This document shows, piece by piece, positions 35,853-44,323 of a stretch of DNA of 64,000 nt; positions within the stretch are counted from its first letter, which is position 1, and the number at the start of each line of letters is the position of its first letter. The stretch is from Arthrobacter psychrochitiniphilus (GTDB lineage: Bacteria; Actinomycetota; Actinomycetes; Actinomycetales; Micrococcaceae). The notes below the pieces were generated by a model. The model saw only the letters and a program-made list of their open reading frames with translations. It searched no databases and had not been told where the DNA came from. The DNA lies in NCBI RefSeq assembly GCF_003185915.1, contig NZ_QHLZ01000013.1, forward strand, positions 22,393 to 86,392. The letters run 5' to 3'. Both the position numbers and the translations under genes were made by a program.

Positions 35853-37346
35853 TTAGTCGTTACTGGTGGTCCAGGCCTGCGGGCCCGAGGAGCCGGCCGC
35901 ATAGTTTTCCATGGGGACGGCTCCGGACGCCCAGGCGGCGAACGTCGGTTCCACGATCCGCCAGCACTCTTCGGCGGTATCGCCACGGACGGAGAGCAAG
36001 GGATCTGCGCGCAGGATCCCTTCCAATACTTCGCCATAGGGTAGGAGAGGGTCACTGCCCAGTTCTGCTTCCAACTTGACTCGGTCAAGGGTGAAGACAT
36101 CTCCCGGGCCGTTGACATCGAGGTCCAAGACCAGCGTGTCCGGTCCGAAACCAATATGCAGGCGCGTGGGGGAGTCTGTGCCCTTGAAGCCGACGGGCAG
36201 ATGAGGAACCGGTTTGAATGTGACGACCGCTTCCTTACGGGCGTTGCCTAGGGCTTTCCCTGAGCGCAAAATGAACGGCACTCCCGCCCAACGCCAATTA
36301 TTTATGTACACTTCAACCTCTGCGAGGGTCTCGGTGTCATTTGCTGGGTCCACACCGTCTTCATCGATATAGTTCGGGACCTTGCGCTTTCCAATAGTTC
36401 CCGAAGTGTAACGCGCCCGGCGTGTGTACTCGGCCAAATCGTGACCGCTGCGGCCAATGCTGCTGGCTCTTAGTACGGTGGCAATGCTCGAGCGGACGTC
36501 TTGCTCACCCAACGTTGCCGGGGGTTCCATGGCCATGATGCCCATGACCTGCAGCAGGTGACTTTGGATCATGTCACGCCCTGCACCAGCATGATCGTAA
36601 TAGCGGGCTCTGTTTTCCAGAGTGAGTGCTTCATCAAAGAAGATCTCTACCTTTTCAATGTGTTCCCCGTCCCACGAATGCTCCAACAGCCGGTTGGCAA
36701 AGCGCAGGCCCAAAATATTCAAAACTGTGGACTTACCCAGGAAATGATCCACTCGGTGGATGTGGTCCTCAGGAACCAAGGTGGCCAAGGTGGCATTGAG
36801 TGCGCGAGCCGATTCAACGCTGGAACCAAACGGCTTCTCCATAACCAACCGGGTGCCTTCTGGCAGATCCTCGGGAGTCAATGCCGTGCACGCTTTCTGG
36901 CTCACCGCCGGGGGTAGGGCAAAATACAGTGCCACTGGTCCGGGAATATCTTTGAGGAACTGGCCCAACGCTCCCTTGGCGGTCACATCAAGTTGGTGGT
37001 AGCTACTTCCCTCTTGGAGCTGGTGCAATTCTTTGATCCCGGTGTCCGTCGAAGCCCCGTCGGGTTCCATAGCCTCGGAAAAGCTGTCCTTAAGCCGGTC
37101 CTGCCACTGCTGCGGAGACCAATCATCACTGCCAGCTCCCACAAGATTGAGCCCCGGTGCCCGGCCCGAAGCAATCAGCCGGGCCACGCCCGGCAACAAG
37201 AGACGGCCTGTGAGATCTCCCGAAGCCCCCAAAATCACTAAAGTCTTGATCCGCCCGCCGGGGTCCGCAACTGAAGCCGGGGAACCGGCGTCGGGCTGGT
37301 TGGATTGTGTGGAGCGCTGATTGCTGGAAGCTGCAGTGTTTTTCAT
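35853..37346 (-). CDS. zwf: Glucose-6-phosphate 1-dehydrogenase
   Basis: G6PDH oxidises glucose 6-phosphate to 6-phosphogluconolactone with NADP+, feeding the pentose phosphate pathway. The Rossmann start KTLVILGASGDLTGRLLLPG, the VMEKPFG segment and the active-site region IHRVDHFLGKSTVLNIL (RIDHYLGKE in canonical enzymes) are present. AMEPPA and the C-terminal domain follow. The start is ATG 37346 (MKNTAASSNQ); the upstream frame to 37406 is not conserved-looking. The 497-aa product is normal length. This is a divergent stand-alone copy, not within an opcA-tal-tkt operon, so the genome may hold a second zwf. It is convergent with glnK. Confidence 0.9.
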   Translation of the reverse strand: MKNTAASSNQRSTQSNQPDAGSPASVADPGGRIKTLVILGASGDLTGRLLLPGVARLIASGRAPGLNLVGAGSDDWSPQQWQDRLKDSFSEAMEPDGASTDTGIKELHQLQEGSSYHQLDVTAKGALGQFLKDIPGPVALYFALPPAVSQKACTALTPEDLPEGTRLVMEKPFGSSVESARALNATLATLVPEDHIHRVDHFLGKSTVLNILGLRFANRLLEHSWDGEHIEKVEIFFDEALTLENRARYYDHAGAGRDMIQSHLLQVMGIMAMEPPATLGEQDVRSSIATVLRASSIGRSGHDLAEYTRRARYTSGTIGKRKVPNYIDEDGVDPANDTETLAEVEVYINNWRWAGVPFILRSGKALGNARKEAVVTFKPVPHLPVGFKGTDSPTRLHIGFGPDTLVLDLDVNGPGDVFTLDRVKLEAELGSDPLLPYGEVLEGILRADPLLSVRGDTAEECWRIVEPTFAAWASGAVPMENYAAGSSGPQAWTTSND

Positions 37347-37653
37347 CACGTCTTCAGCATGCCACCAATTGGGGCCCTTTTCATGGTCTGGCACAAGCGC
37401 CCACAATTTTCTTTGCCGTGATGTAGTTGCTGGCGAACATGAGGGGTATGCAACGAAGAGGCGCCGTAGTTGGTACCCTTGATAGTTGAGTCCCTCAGGA
37501 AAGGGAGTGGAGCGGTGTTAGCGCCGTCCCACCGGTCTCATCCTGAATAACGTAAATTGCCGCGCACCATGCGCGGGCCGGCCGCAAGGCTGTCCCGCGC
37601 GGGCGTTGGTTAATCCCTGACGAATAATCCCTGACGAAAGAAGTGCGCGGCGC
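37347..37653. other. Divergent zwf/ffh intergenic region with a 14-bp tandem repeat
   Basis: No gene is visible. Two back-to-back copies of AATCCCTGACGAA(T/A) lie at 37612-37625 and 37626-37639, just upstream of the ffh ribosome-binding area (GAAAG) and GTG start. A GC-rich segment at about 37560-37605 (GCGCGGGCCGGCCGC...CCCGCGCGGGC) can fold into a hairpin in the ffh leader. Promoters for both genes must lie here, but I cannot define hexamers with confidence. Confidence 0.45.
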
Positions 37654-39228
37654 GTGTTCAACTCACTATCTGATCGGCTGACAGCAACCTTTAAGAACTT
37701 GCGTGGCAAGGGACGGCTCAGCGAAGCCGACGTCGACGCCACGGTGCGCGAGATCCGTCGGGCCCTGCTGGATGCCGACGTCGCCGTGCCGGTGGTTCGC
37801 GAATTCACCGCCAAGGTCCGCGAGCGGGCGCTCGGTTCCGAAGTCAACGAGGCGCTGAACCCGGCGCAGCAGATCGTCAAGATTGTCAACGAGGAACTCG
37901 TGGCAATTCTGGGTGGTGAAACCCGCCGCATCAACTTGGCCAAGAACCCGCCCACCGTCATCATGCTGGCCGGTTTGCAAGGTGCTGGCAAGACCACGCT
38001 GGCCGGAAAGCTGTCCAAGTGGCTCAAGGGCCAGGGCCACAGCCCCTTGCTGGTTGCTGCGGATTTGCAGCGCCCCAACGCCGTCAAGCAGCTCCAAGTC
38101 AACGGTGAGCGCGCCGGTGTTCCCGTGTTCGCACCGCACCCCGGTGTCTCCAGCGAGTTTGAATCCGCCACTGGCGATCCCGTAGCCGTTGCCCTGGCCG
38201 GGTTGGCGGAGGCGAAGTCCAAGCTGCATGACGTGGTCATTGTTGACACGGCCGGGCGCTTGGGCATTGATGCGGAACTGATGAAGCAGGCTGCGGACAT
38301 CCGCGCTGCCATCAACCCCGACGAGGTCCTCTTCGTCATTGACGCCATGATCGGCCAGGATGCCGTCAACACGGCCCAGGCGTTCAACGAGGGCGTCAAC
38401 TTTACTGGTGTAGTCCTGACCAAGCTCGACGGCGACGCCCGAGGTGGTGCCGCACTCTCGGTTGCCTCCATCACCGGCAAGCCCGTCATGTTCGCCTCCA
38501 CGGGTGAATCGCTGGATGACTTTGAGCTGTTCCACCCTGACCGCATGGCCAGCCGAATCCTGGACATGGGTGATGTCCTCACCCTCATTGAGCAGGCTGA
38601 AAAGAACTGGGATAAGGGCGAAGCCGAGCGCATGGCGCGCAAGTTCGCCGACCAAGAAGATTTCACCCTAGATGACTTCCTCTCCCAGATGCAGCAGATC
38701 CGCAAAATGGGCTCCATGAAGAAGATGCTCATGATGATGCCCGGCGCCGCCGGCATGCGCCAGCAGCTGGAGAACTTCGACGAACGCGAAATTGACCGCG
38801 TTGAGGCCATTGTTCGCTCCATGACCCCGCACGAACGTGTTGCGCCCAAGATCATTAACGGTTCCCGCCGCGCCCGTATCGCCAAGGGCTCGGGCGTGCA
38901 TGTTTCCGAGGTCAACGGCCTGCTGGAGCGTTTTGGCCAGGCTCAGAAGATGATGAAGAAAATGGCTCAGGGCGGCGGCATTCCGGGCATGCCCGGCGTG
39001 GCAGGCCCCGGCGGTTTTAACAGCGCCCGCAAGGGCAAGCAGGGCCCCAAAAAGAAGGCGCGCTCGGGCAACCCGGCCAAGGCTGCCGCCGAGCTTAAGG
39101 CCGCGCAGGAGAAGGCCAACGCGCCCAAGTCCCTGCCCACCGGTGCCGCGTTTGGTGCCGGCGCCGAGGACTTTGACCCCAGCAGCCTGAACCTGCCTAA
39201 GGGCTTTGAGAAGTTCCTGGGCAAGTAG
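37654..39228 (+). CDS. ffh: Signal recognition particle protein Ffh (SRP54)
   Basis: Ffh with 4.5S RNA binds signal sequences of nascent membrane proteins and delivers them to FtsY. GTG starts MFNSLSDRLTATFKNLRGKG. The N domain is followed by the G domain with GLQGAGKTTLAGKLS (about 106-120), LLVAADLQRPNA, DTAGRLGID, TKLDGDARGGAALS and GESLDDFELF. The Met-rich M domain covers about residues 330-455 (MQQIRKMGSMKKMLMMMPG). A basic/Ala-rich tail with PKGFEKFLGK ends the 524-aa protein. A strong terminator follows. Confidence 0.97.
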   Translation: MFNSLSDRLTATFKNLRGKGRLSEADVDATVREIRRALLDADVAVPVVREFTAKVRERALGSEVNEALNPAQQIVKIVNEELVAILGGETRRINLAKNPPTVIMLAGLQGAGKTTLAGKLSKWLKGQGHSPLLVAADLQRPNAVKQLQVNGERAGVPVFAPHPGVSSEFESATGDPVAVALAGLAEAKSKLHDVVIVDTAGRLGIDAELMKQAADIRAAINPDEVLFVIDAMIGQDAVNTAQAFNEGVNFTGVVLTKLDGDARGGAALSVASITGKPVMFASTGESLDDFELFHPDRMASRILDMGDVLTLIEQAEKNWDKGEAERMARKFADQEDFTLDDFLSQMQQIRKMGSMKKMLMMMPGAAGMRQQLENFDEREIDRVEAIVRSMTPHERVAPKIINGSRRARIAKGSGVHVSEVNGLLERFGQAQKMMKKMAQGGGIPGMPGVAGPGGFNSARKGKQGPKKKARSGNPAKAAAELKAAQEKANAPKSLPTGAAFGAGAEDFDPSSLNLPKGFEKFLGK

Positions 39229-39275
39229 GCACATACCAGGGTGCACGCTAGCATCACCCACAGGCAGTGATCAGG

Positions 39276-39324
39276 ACCCGTAGGGGAATCTCCAAGTGAT
39301 TCCCCTACGGGTTCATCTTTTTAA
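39276..39324 (+). terminator. Rho-independent terminator after ffh
   Basis: A perfect 15-bp stem (ACCCGTAGGGGAATC pairing with GATTCCCCTACGGGT) with a 7-nt loop is followed by TCATCTTTTT. It ends about 50 nt downstream of the ffh stop. Confidence 0.92.
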
Positions 39325-39469
39325 AACCTAATTTACCCACGACAGTTCCAGTTTGTAGATTCAGACAGCCCGTAAGAGTCACGCGAAGACCAAACTGATC
39401 TACCACCGCGGGACTCTGCCATGGAGGCGCAAAATAAAAACATTGCGATTACGTGGGGAACCGAAAGTA

Positions 39470-40780
39470 AGCCTTTCTGTTATTGGGAATTTTGGCAGTA
39501 TCTTTTTTGACTCTGACCGGATGGACTCCAGGAAACGGTTCAGACAATAACACCGGAAGCTCGGCATCTTCACCGGGTAAGGCGGCCAACACGGCAACTT
39601 TTTGCCGAACCGCCCAACACGGTCCCCAACTGGATTTGGCCGTTAGTGCGCATCGCTGATTTTTCGGTATCCAACATTTCCGATCTGCAGCAGCTGATGT
39701 TCCGCCCGCTGTATTGGTTCGGCAATGCCGGAAAGGCCGAGGTCAGTGACCAGCTGAGTTTGGCGGCCCAGCTTCTGTCTAGCAACCGGGCAACACGCTC
39801 GCCATCACTCTCAAGGACTACAAGTGGTCCAACGGGACGGACGTTACCTCCACTGCTGTCATGTTCTGGTACAACATGTCCAAAGCCGAAAAGACCAACT
39901 TTGCCGCCTATGTACCGAGGCAGTTCCCGGACAACCTTTCCTTAGCTACTGCACCGGATGCTAAGACAGTCATGTTCACAACCGACAAGGTTTATAGCGA
40001 GCAGTGGATGCTGTACAACCAGCTCAGTCAGATCACACCGATGCCCCCGGCCTGGGCTATGACCAGTGCCACGGCCAAGGGCGAGTGTGCCACGAATGAG
40101 GCAAGCTGTGCAGCCGTTTACACCTATCTGGTGTCCGCACCCAAGGATCTGCCTACCTACGCAACGAACCCGTTGTGGAAGGTTGTTGACGGCCCCTGGA
40201 TGCTCAAGAGTTTCAATGCCGACAGGCACATCACCTTTGACCCGAGCACCAAGTACTCCGGATCGGTGAAGGCCACCCTGAAGGAATTCATTGAGGTGCC
40301 GTTCACTACGGACGCCGCCGAGTTCAATGTCTTGCGCGGTGCCAGCGCCATAGATGTGGGCTATATTCCCACGCAAGATCTGAGCTCCCCGCGTCCTGCC
40401 AACTCCACACCAGATCAACCAGGGCCAAATCCACTCAGTGCCAACTACACTATGGCGCCGTGGAATCTGTACGGCATCAACTACTTCCCGATCAACTACA
40501 ACAACCCCACGGTGGTGCCGGTCTTCAAGCAGCTGTACTTCCGCCAGGCACTGCAATCCGTGGTTGACCAGAAAGGAATCATCACCAACGCGGCTAAGAA
40601 TTACGGCTTCCAGACCACCGGCCCCGTGCCGCTGTTCCCGGAGAGTCCGCTGATTTCTACCACGGAGCAAACTAACCCCTACCCGTTCGACATCTCCGCA
40701 GCCACCAAGTACCTCACGGACAATGGCTGGTCCGTCACGCCGGGCCAGGCCGCAACGTGTACCAAACCCGGAACGGCGGC
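39470..40780 (+). pseudogene. Remnant of a family-5 extracellular peptide-binding protein (OppA/DppA-like)
   Basis: Three consecutive frames carry one protein. First comes a signal-like LLLGILAVSFLTLTGW followed by GNGSDNNTGSSASS. It then shifts frame to AEPPNTVPNWIWPLVRIADFS and LMFRPLYWFGNAGKAEV, and shifts again to NTLAITLKDYKWSNGTDVTS and VMFWYNMSKAEK. The last frame stays open to about 40780 (PWNLYGINYFPINYNNP, FRQALQSVVDQ, AATKYLTDNGW). The lipobox reads LTGW instead of LTGC, so even the lipidation Cys is lost. No start codon is visible, and the C-terminal part stops abruptly where ATPase-like sequence begins. Intact relatives capture oligopeptides for ABC import. This copy cannot be functional. 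Confidence 0.88.
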
Positions 40781-41881
40781 CGGCCGCAGCAATATGCCTG
40801 CTTTGTTCCATGCACCACGCCGCTGTATGTGTCAGAGGCCGCAGATTTGCGCACCACCGTCCCCGAGCTCGCAAGGGTGGCGCCTGCCACCTTCATCCCG
40901 AAGGATGGCGTGCCGCTGTTGCAGATCACACACGTGATCAAGGGCTTCCCTGTCCCAGCCGGGGCTATTCTGCGCCGCCATGTGGGTGACATCAGTGCAG
41001 TCTCCGAGGTGACACTGGCCATCCCGCGCGGCAAGGAGGCGAAGGAGGGCCGGCGGAACGTACAGTTCATGTTCCAGGACTCCTACGCCTCCCTTGACCC
41101 GCGGATGCGGGTTCGTTCCATCCTGCGCGAGCCGCTGGACATTCAACACGTTGGCTCGGCTAGAGAAGGTAATGACCGCGTCGATGAACTACTGGCCTCC
41201 GTGGGGCTGCCAGCCCGGGCCGCCGAACGGTACCCGCACGAATTTTCCGGTGGCCAGCGCCAGCGCATCGGCCTGGCTCGGGCGCTGGCATTGCAACCCG
41301 GGCTGATAGTCGCCGACGAGCCCGTTTCAGCGCTGGATGTCTCCGTTCAGGCGCAGGTGCTGAACCTGATGAAGGAGCTCCAGCATGACCGCGAGCTGAC
41401 TTACTTGTTCATTAGCCACGATTTGTCCGTGGTGCGCTATCTATCTGACGTCATTGCAGTGATGTACCTGGGCAAGATGGTGGAGGTGGGCCCGGCCGCC
41501 GAGGTCTATGCCCACCCTCAGCACCACTACACGCGCGGGTTGATAGACACCGTGCCCATTCCCGACCCCGTGGTGGAGCGGGCCAAGGCCAAACTTGGCG
41601 TTGCCGGCGAGTTGCCCTCAGCCATGAACCCGCCCAGCGGCTGCCGTTTCCGCACCCGCTGTCCTGCGGCTCAGGAGATTTGTGCGCAGGTGGTGCCGCC
41701 TCTACAGCCCGGAGGTGGAACGGTGCCCCTGCCACCTGAATCTCTGGTAGAAGCCACCGCATCGGCTGCCGCAGCCGGAACCGTGCCTCACCTGACAGCG
41801 TGCCATTTCCCCATCAACGCTCACGTCGCCGTCAACACTCTGCTCGGTGGGCCTCCTCCCGGCGGGGGAATGTCAGAGTGA
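40775..41881 (+). pseudogene. Truncated peptide ABC transporter ATPase (OppD-tail/OppF) lacking Walker A
   Basis: The open frame begins with what looks like the C-terminal end of an OppD half (QYACFVPCTTPLYVSEAADLR). It continues as the OppF half: PLLQITHVIKGFPV, SAVSEVTLAIPRG, then directly KEAKEGRRNVQFMFQD, SYASLDPRMRV, the signature FSGGQRQRIGLARAL, the Walker B LIVADEPVSALD and the C-terminal PSGCRFRTRCP motif. Between AIPRG and KEAKEG the segment holding Walker A (GESGCGKTT in relatives) is missing, apparently as an in-frame deletion. ATP hydrolysis is therefore impossible. Upstream it is joined directly to the binding-protein remnant; both permease genes and most of OppD are gone. Confidence 0.85.
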
Positions 41882-41898
41882 TCCGGTACCCTGCCTAA

Positions 41899-42693
41899 AT
41901 GAGTAAAACCCGGATTGTGTTCGTCCACGGGCTCGACGGGTTTGGTGCCGCAGCCTGGCCCGCCCAGCACTTGCTGGCTGGACGCTATGACGCCTTGTTC
42001 CTCAAGCGCAGCGGATTTGATGCGTTTGCAGAGCCTACGGCGACAAATTTTTTTACCGACGCTCGGATTGTTGCCGATGCCTTGGGGGCAGGCGGCCATG
42101 TTGTGGCGCACGCCCAAGGTGCCATTGCGGCCATGATGGCTGCCGTGGAACACCCGCACTTGGTCCGGTCACTGACGCTGGTGGAACCTGCACTGACCTC
42201 ATTGACAGCGGAACTACCGGCAACCATGGCGTACCGTGAGCACCTGGAACCGCTGTTTGCCCGGCGCACTGAGCTCAGCGACGAAGATTTTGCTCGCGAG
42301 TACTACCGGCTGACGGCTGCCCCTGGAGGGGCCGGTTCCGGAGGGTACCGTTCGGAGGTTTCCGGAACGGTTGGCGCCGGTTCGGGACGGACCGTGATAG
42401 GTAGTGCTCAGGGGCCTGAATCCATTGGCCGAGTCTCGGCACGGCTGCGCCTGCAGTCCCCGTCATGGGAAGCGCCGCTGCACATTGTGCCAGGCGTCCC
42501 CACTCTGGTACTGACAGGTGGTTGGGAACCACTGTATGAGGAAGTGGCTGATTACCTCGCCACCACGGGAGCCCGGCACGTGGTGTCCCGCGGCGGCCAC
42601 CGTCCACAGGATACCGAGGAGGGCGCAGGAATCATCGGATCATTCATAGCTGAAACGCAGGCACGTGTCACCGGCGGCCAGCTGCGGGGCTGA
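41899..42693 (+). CDS. Alpha/beta-hydrolase-fold protein with substituted nucleophile
   Basis: The fold is recognisable: IVFVHGLDGFG with an oxyanion loop, the nucleophile elbow region VVAHAQGAIAAMM, LTLVEPAL, then VPTLVLTGGWEPLYEE and RHVVSRGGH for the acid and His. In active relatives the elbow reads GxSxG; here it is AHAQG, with Ala72 at the Ser position. That is a single base change away from Ser (GCC/TCC). The protein may be non-catalytic or a decaying gene; the low-complexity GGAGSGGYRSEVSGTVGAGSG segment (about 139-160) is also unusual. It lies 17 nt after the ABC ATPase remnant and has no clear ribosome-binding site. Confidence 0.72.
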   Translation: MSKTRIVFVHGLDGFGAAAWPAQHLLAGRYDALFLKRSGFDAFAEPTATNFFTDARIVADALGAGGHVVAHAQGAIAAMMAAVEHPHLVRSLTLVEPALTSLTAELPATMAYREHLEPLFARRTELSDEDFAREYYRLTAAPGGAGSGGYRSEVSGTVGAGSGRTVIGSAQGPESIGRVSARLRLQSPSWEAPLHIVPGVPTLVLTGGWEPLYEEVADYLATTGARHVVSRGGHRPQDTEEGAGIIGSFIAETQARVTGGQLRG

Positions 42694-42770
42694 GACGGCC
42701 CCGGTACCCTTGACGGGTTGCGTGACTGCGGCTCCAATCACATGTCACAGCCGGGAACTAGACTTGCGCC

Positions 42771-43277
42771 ATGCTAGAAATTCGGCCCGCAGCGCTCAGT
42801 GAGTTCTCGCTCCTGCCTGAGCTTGAGGCCGCAGCGGACCAGGCGTTTGGTTCCCTGACACCACCTCTGCCCTACGGAAACTTCCCGCCGCCCGGGACAG
42901 CGGTTGATTATGCCGGTGCCTTCCACATCATGGTTGCCGGCCGCCCACCAGTGGGCTTCATCCGGTTGGAGATTGTGGACGGTGCGGCGCATCTGCAGCA
43001 ACTGGCCGTCAGCCCGGACTACGCACGCCAAGGGAGTGGGCGTGCCCTCGTGGCAGCCGCCAAAGCCTGGGCGCGTGAAGCGGGATTCACTTCCATGACA
43101 CTCATTACATTTAAACAGGTGCCCTTCAATGCCCCCTTCTATGCCAGGTGTGGATTCACGGAGCTGCGACCGGAAGAGTACGGACAGGAACTGGCCGTGT
43201 TGCGTACCGCGGAGGCGGCTGCGGGTCTGGAGGGTATGGGCGCCCGGATAGCCATGAAGGCCGTTCTGCCCGCCTAG
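42771..43277 (+). CDS. GNAT-family N-acetyltransferase
   Basis: The 168-aa protein has the GNAT core: FHIMVAGRPPVGFIRLEIVDG (strands beta2-4), LQQLAVSPDYARQGSGRALVAAAKAWA, which carries the acetyl-CoA pyrophosphate loop (Q/RxxGxG/A as RQGSGRA, about 85-91), and ITFKQVPFNAPFYARCGF. Members transfer an acetyl group to amines or proteins; the acceptor cannot be inferred. It is monocistronic with no obvious link to its neighbours. Confidence 0.9.
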   Translation: MLEIRPAALSEFSLLPELEAAADQAFGSLTPPLPYGNFPPPGTAVDYAGAFHIMVAGRPPVGFIRLEIVDGAAHLQQLAVSPDYARQGSGRALVAAAKAWAREAGFTSMTLITFKQVPFNAPFYARCGFTELRPEEYGQELAVLRTAEAAAGLEGMGARIAMKAVLPA

Positions 43278-43327
43278 CAGCCCCCGCCCCAAGAACCCGT
43301 GCCCCTAGAACCCCGCCCCCTGGAATA

Positions 43328-43343
43328 ACTTGAAGCTTCAAGT
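43328..43343. promoter_or_regulatory. 16-bp perfect palindrome ACTTGAAGCTTCAAGT, likely MarR-type operator over a -35 box
   Basis: ACTTGAAGCTTCAAGT is identical on both strands. It covers a candidate -35 hexamer TTGAAG (43331-43336), which is spaced 18 bp from TGTAAT (43355-43360). The VOC dioxygenase-like gene starts 23 nt after that. TTGAA/TTCAA inverted repeats are typical of MarR-family quinone/electrophile sensors such as MhqR, which control similar VOC genes in Bacillus. The regulator gene is not in the window. The palindrome and spacing are seen; the regulator identity is inferred. Confidence 0.65.
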
Positions 43344-43382
43344 AGTTGTGGTGGTGTAATCGCGCTAAACCTTGGAGCAAAT

Positions 43383-44267
43383 ATGACCGCCGCACAAGAC
43401 CTTTTGTCAGCAGAGCTCACCATGGGCACCGTGATGCTCAAGGTGGGCAACATGAAAGCTATGGCCGACTACTACCACCGGGCCTTGGCTCTGGATGTAG
43501 TTGCCGAAGCGGACGGTGGTCAGTACTTGGGCCGCGGCACCACACCTTTGGTGCACCTGCAGCCAGCCGGGAATCTGCGCCTTCCGGGCAGCGGCGAGGC
43601 CGGGCTCTTTCACACGGCACTGCTCTTCAATGACCAGTCCGCTCTGGCCGCCACGGTAGCCACCGCAGCCCGCTACAACCCCCAGGCCTTCGCTGGCAGC
43701 GCAGATCATCTGGTCTCCGAGGCCTTCTACTTCACCGATCCCGAAGGCAACGGCATTGAGCTGTACTGGGACCGTCCACGGGATCAGTGGCAATGGAAGA
43801 ATGGCGAGGTGGAGATGGCCACCCTGTCCCTCCCGCCTCAGCGCTACCTCGAATCGCACCTGAGCGAGGAATCCGTGACCGAACAGCGCAATGCGGCGGC
43901 CGGCGTCGGGCATGTCCATCTGCAGGTGGGTGAGATCCGCGCCGCGGAAAAGTTCTACGTGAACATTCTCGGCTTTGAAAAGAGCGCAGGATTCCATGGT
44001 CAGGCACTGTTCGTCTCGGCGGGCGGCTACCACCATCACATGGCCATGAACGTGTGGAACAGCCGCGGTGCCGGTCCCCGCAAGGACACCCTCGGGCTCG
44101 GGGAGGTGCTCATTCAGGTGCCCGGCAAGGACGACGTCGGGGCCCTGGCGGAGCGTTTGGCCCACCACGGCATTGCGGTTGCCGCAACGGGTGCCGAGAT
44201 TCAATTTGAGGATCCGTGGAAAAACCGGATCCGCGTTAGTGTTGATTCCGTACAGTCTGGGCATTAA
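43383..44267 (+). CDS. Two-domain VOC family protein, CatE-like (catechol-2,3-dioxygenase type)
   Basis: The 294-aa protein is a tandem of two vicinal-oxygen-chelate domains. Residues about 10-135 read TMGTVMLKVGNMKAMADYYHRAL and FYFTDPEGNGIELYWDRP. Residues about 175-285 read GVGHVHLQVGEIRAAEKFYVNILGF and GGYHHHMAMNVW. Likely metal ligands are the His of GHVHL, the His in YHHHMAMN and a C-terminal Glu (EIQFEDPW). CatE/MhqA-type proteins act on catechols or quinones. It is probably a detoxification enzyme, but glyoxalase-like or resistance functions of other VOC members remain possible. A GGAG ribosome-binding site precedes the ATG. The 16-bp palindrome upstream suggests induction by its substrate. 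Confidence 0.88.
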   Translation: MTAAQDLLSAELTMGTVMLKVGNMKAMADYYHRALALDVVAEADGGQYLGRGTTPLVHLQPAGNLRLPGSGEAGLFHTALLFNDQSALAATVATAARYNPQAFAGSADHLVSEAFYFTDPEGNGIELYWDRPRDQWQWKNGEVEMATLSLPPQRYLESHLSEESVTEQRNAAAGVGHVHLQVGEIRAAEKFYVNILGFEKSAGFHGQALFVSAGGYHHHMAMNVWNSRGAGPRKDTLGLGEVLIQVPGKDDVGALAERLAHHGIAVAATGAEIQFEDPWKNRIRVSVDSVQSGH

Positions 44268-44323
44268 CACCCCGGGCGCCCGGGAATAATGCATCCCGGA
44301 TCCCCAACTTGAAAGGCTTATGC

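Noticed and set aside
37347..37653. 4.5S SRP RNA upstream of ffh
   Set aside because: The conserved GGUCAGG...GGAAGCAGC core is not present in this interval or elsewhere that I could see.
37518..38915. 465-aa minus-strand frame opposite ffh
   Set aside because: It is a Ser/Arg-rich antisense shadow of a highly biased GC-rich gene; ffh is certain.
40757..41881. A functional ABC transporter ATPase, given its 374-codon open frame
   Set aside because: Walker A is absent and the N-terminus is the tail of another protein, so it cannot work as an ATPase.
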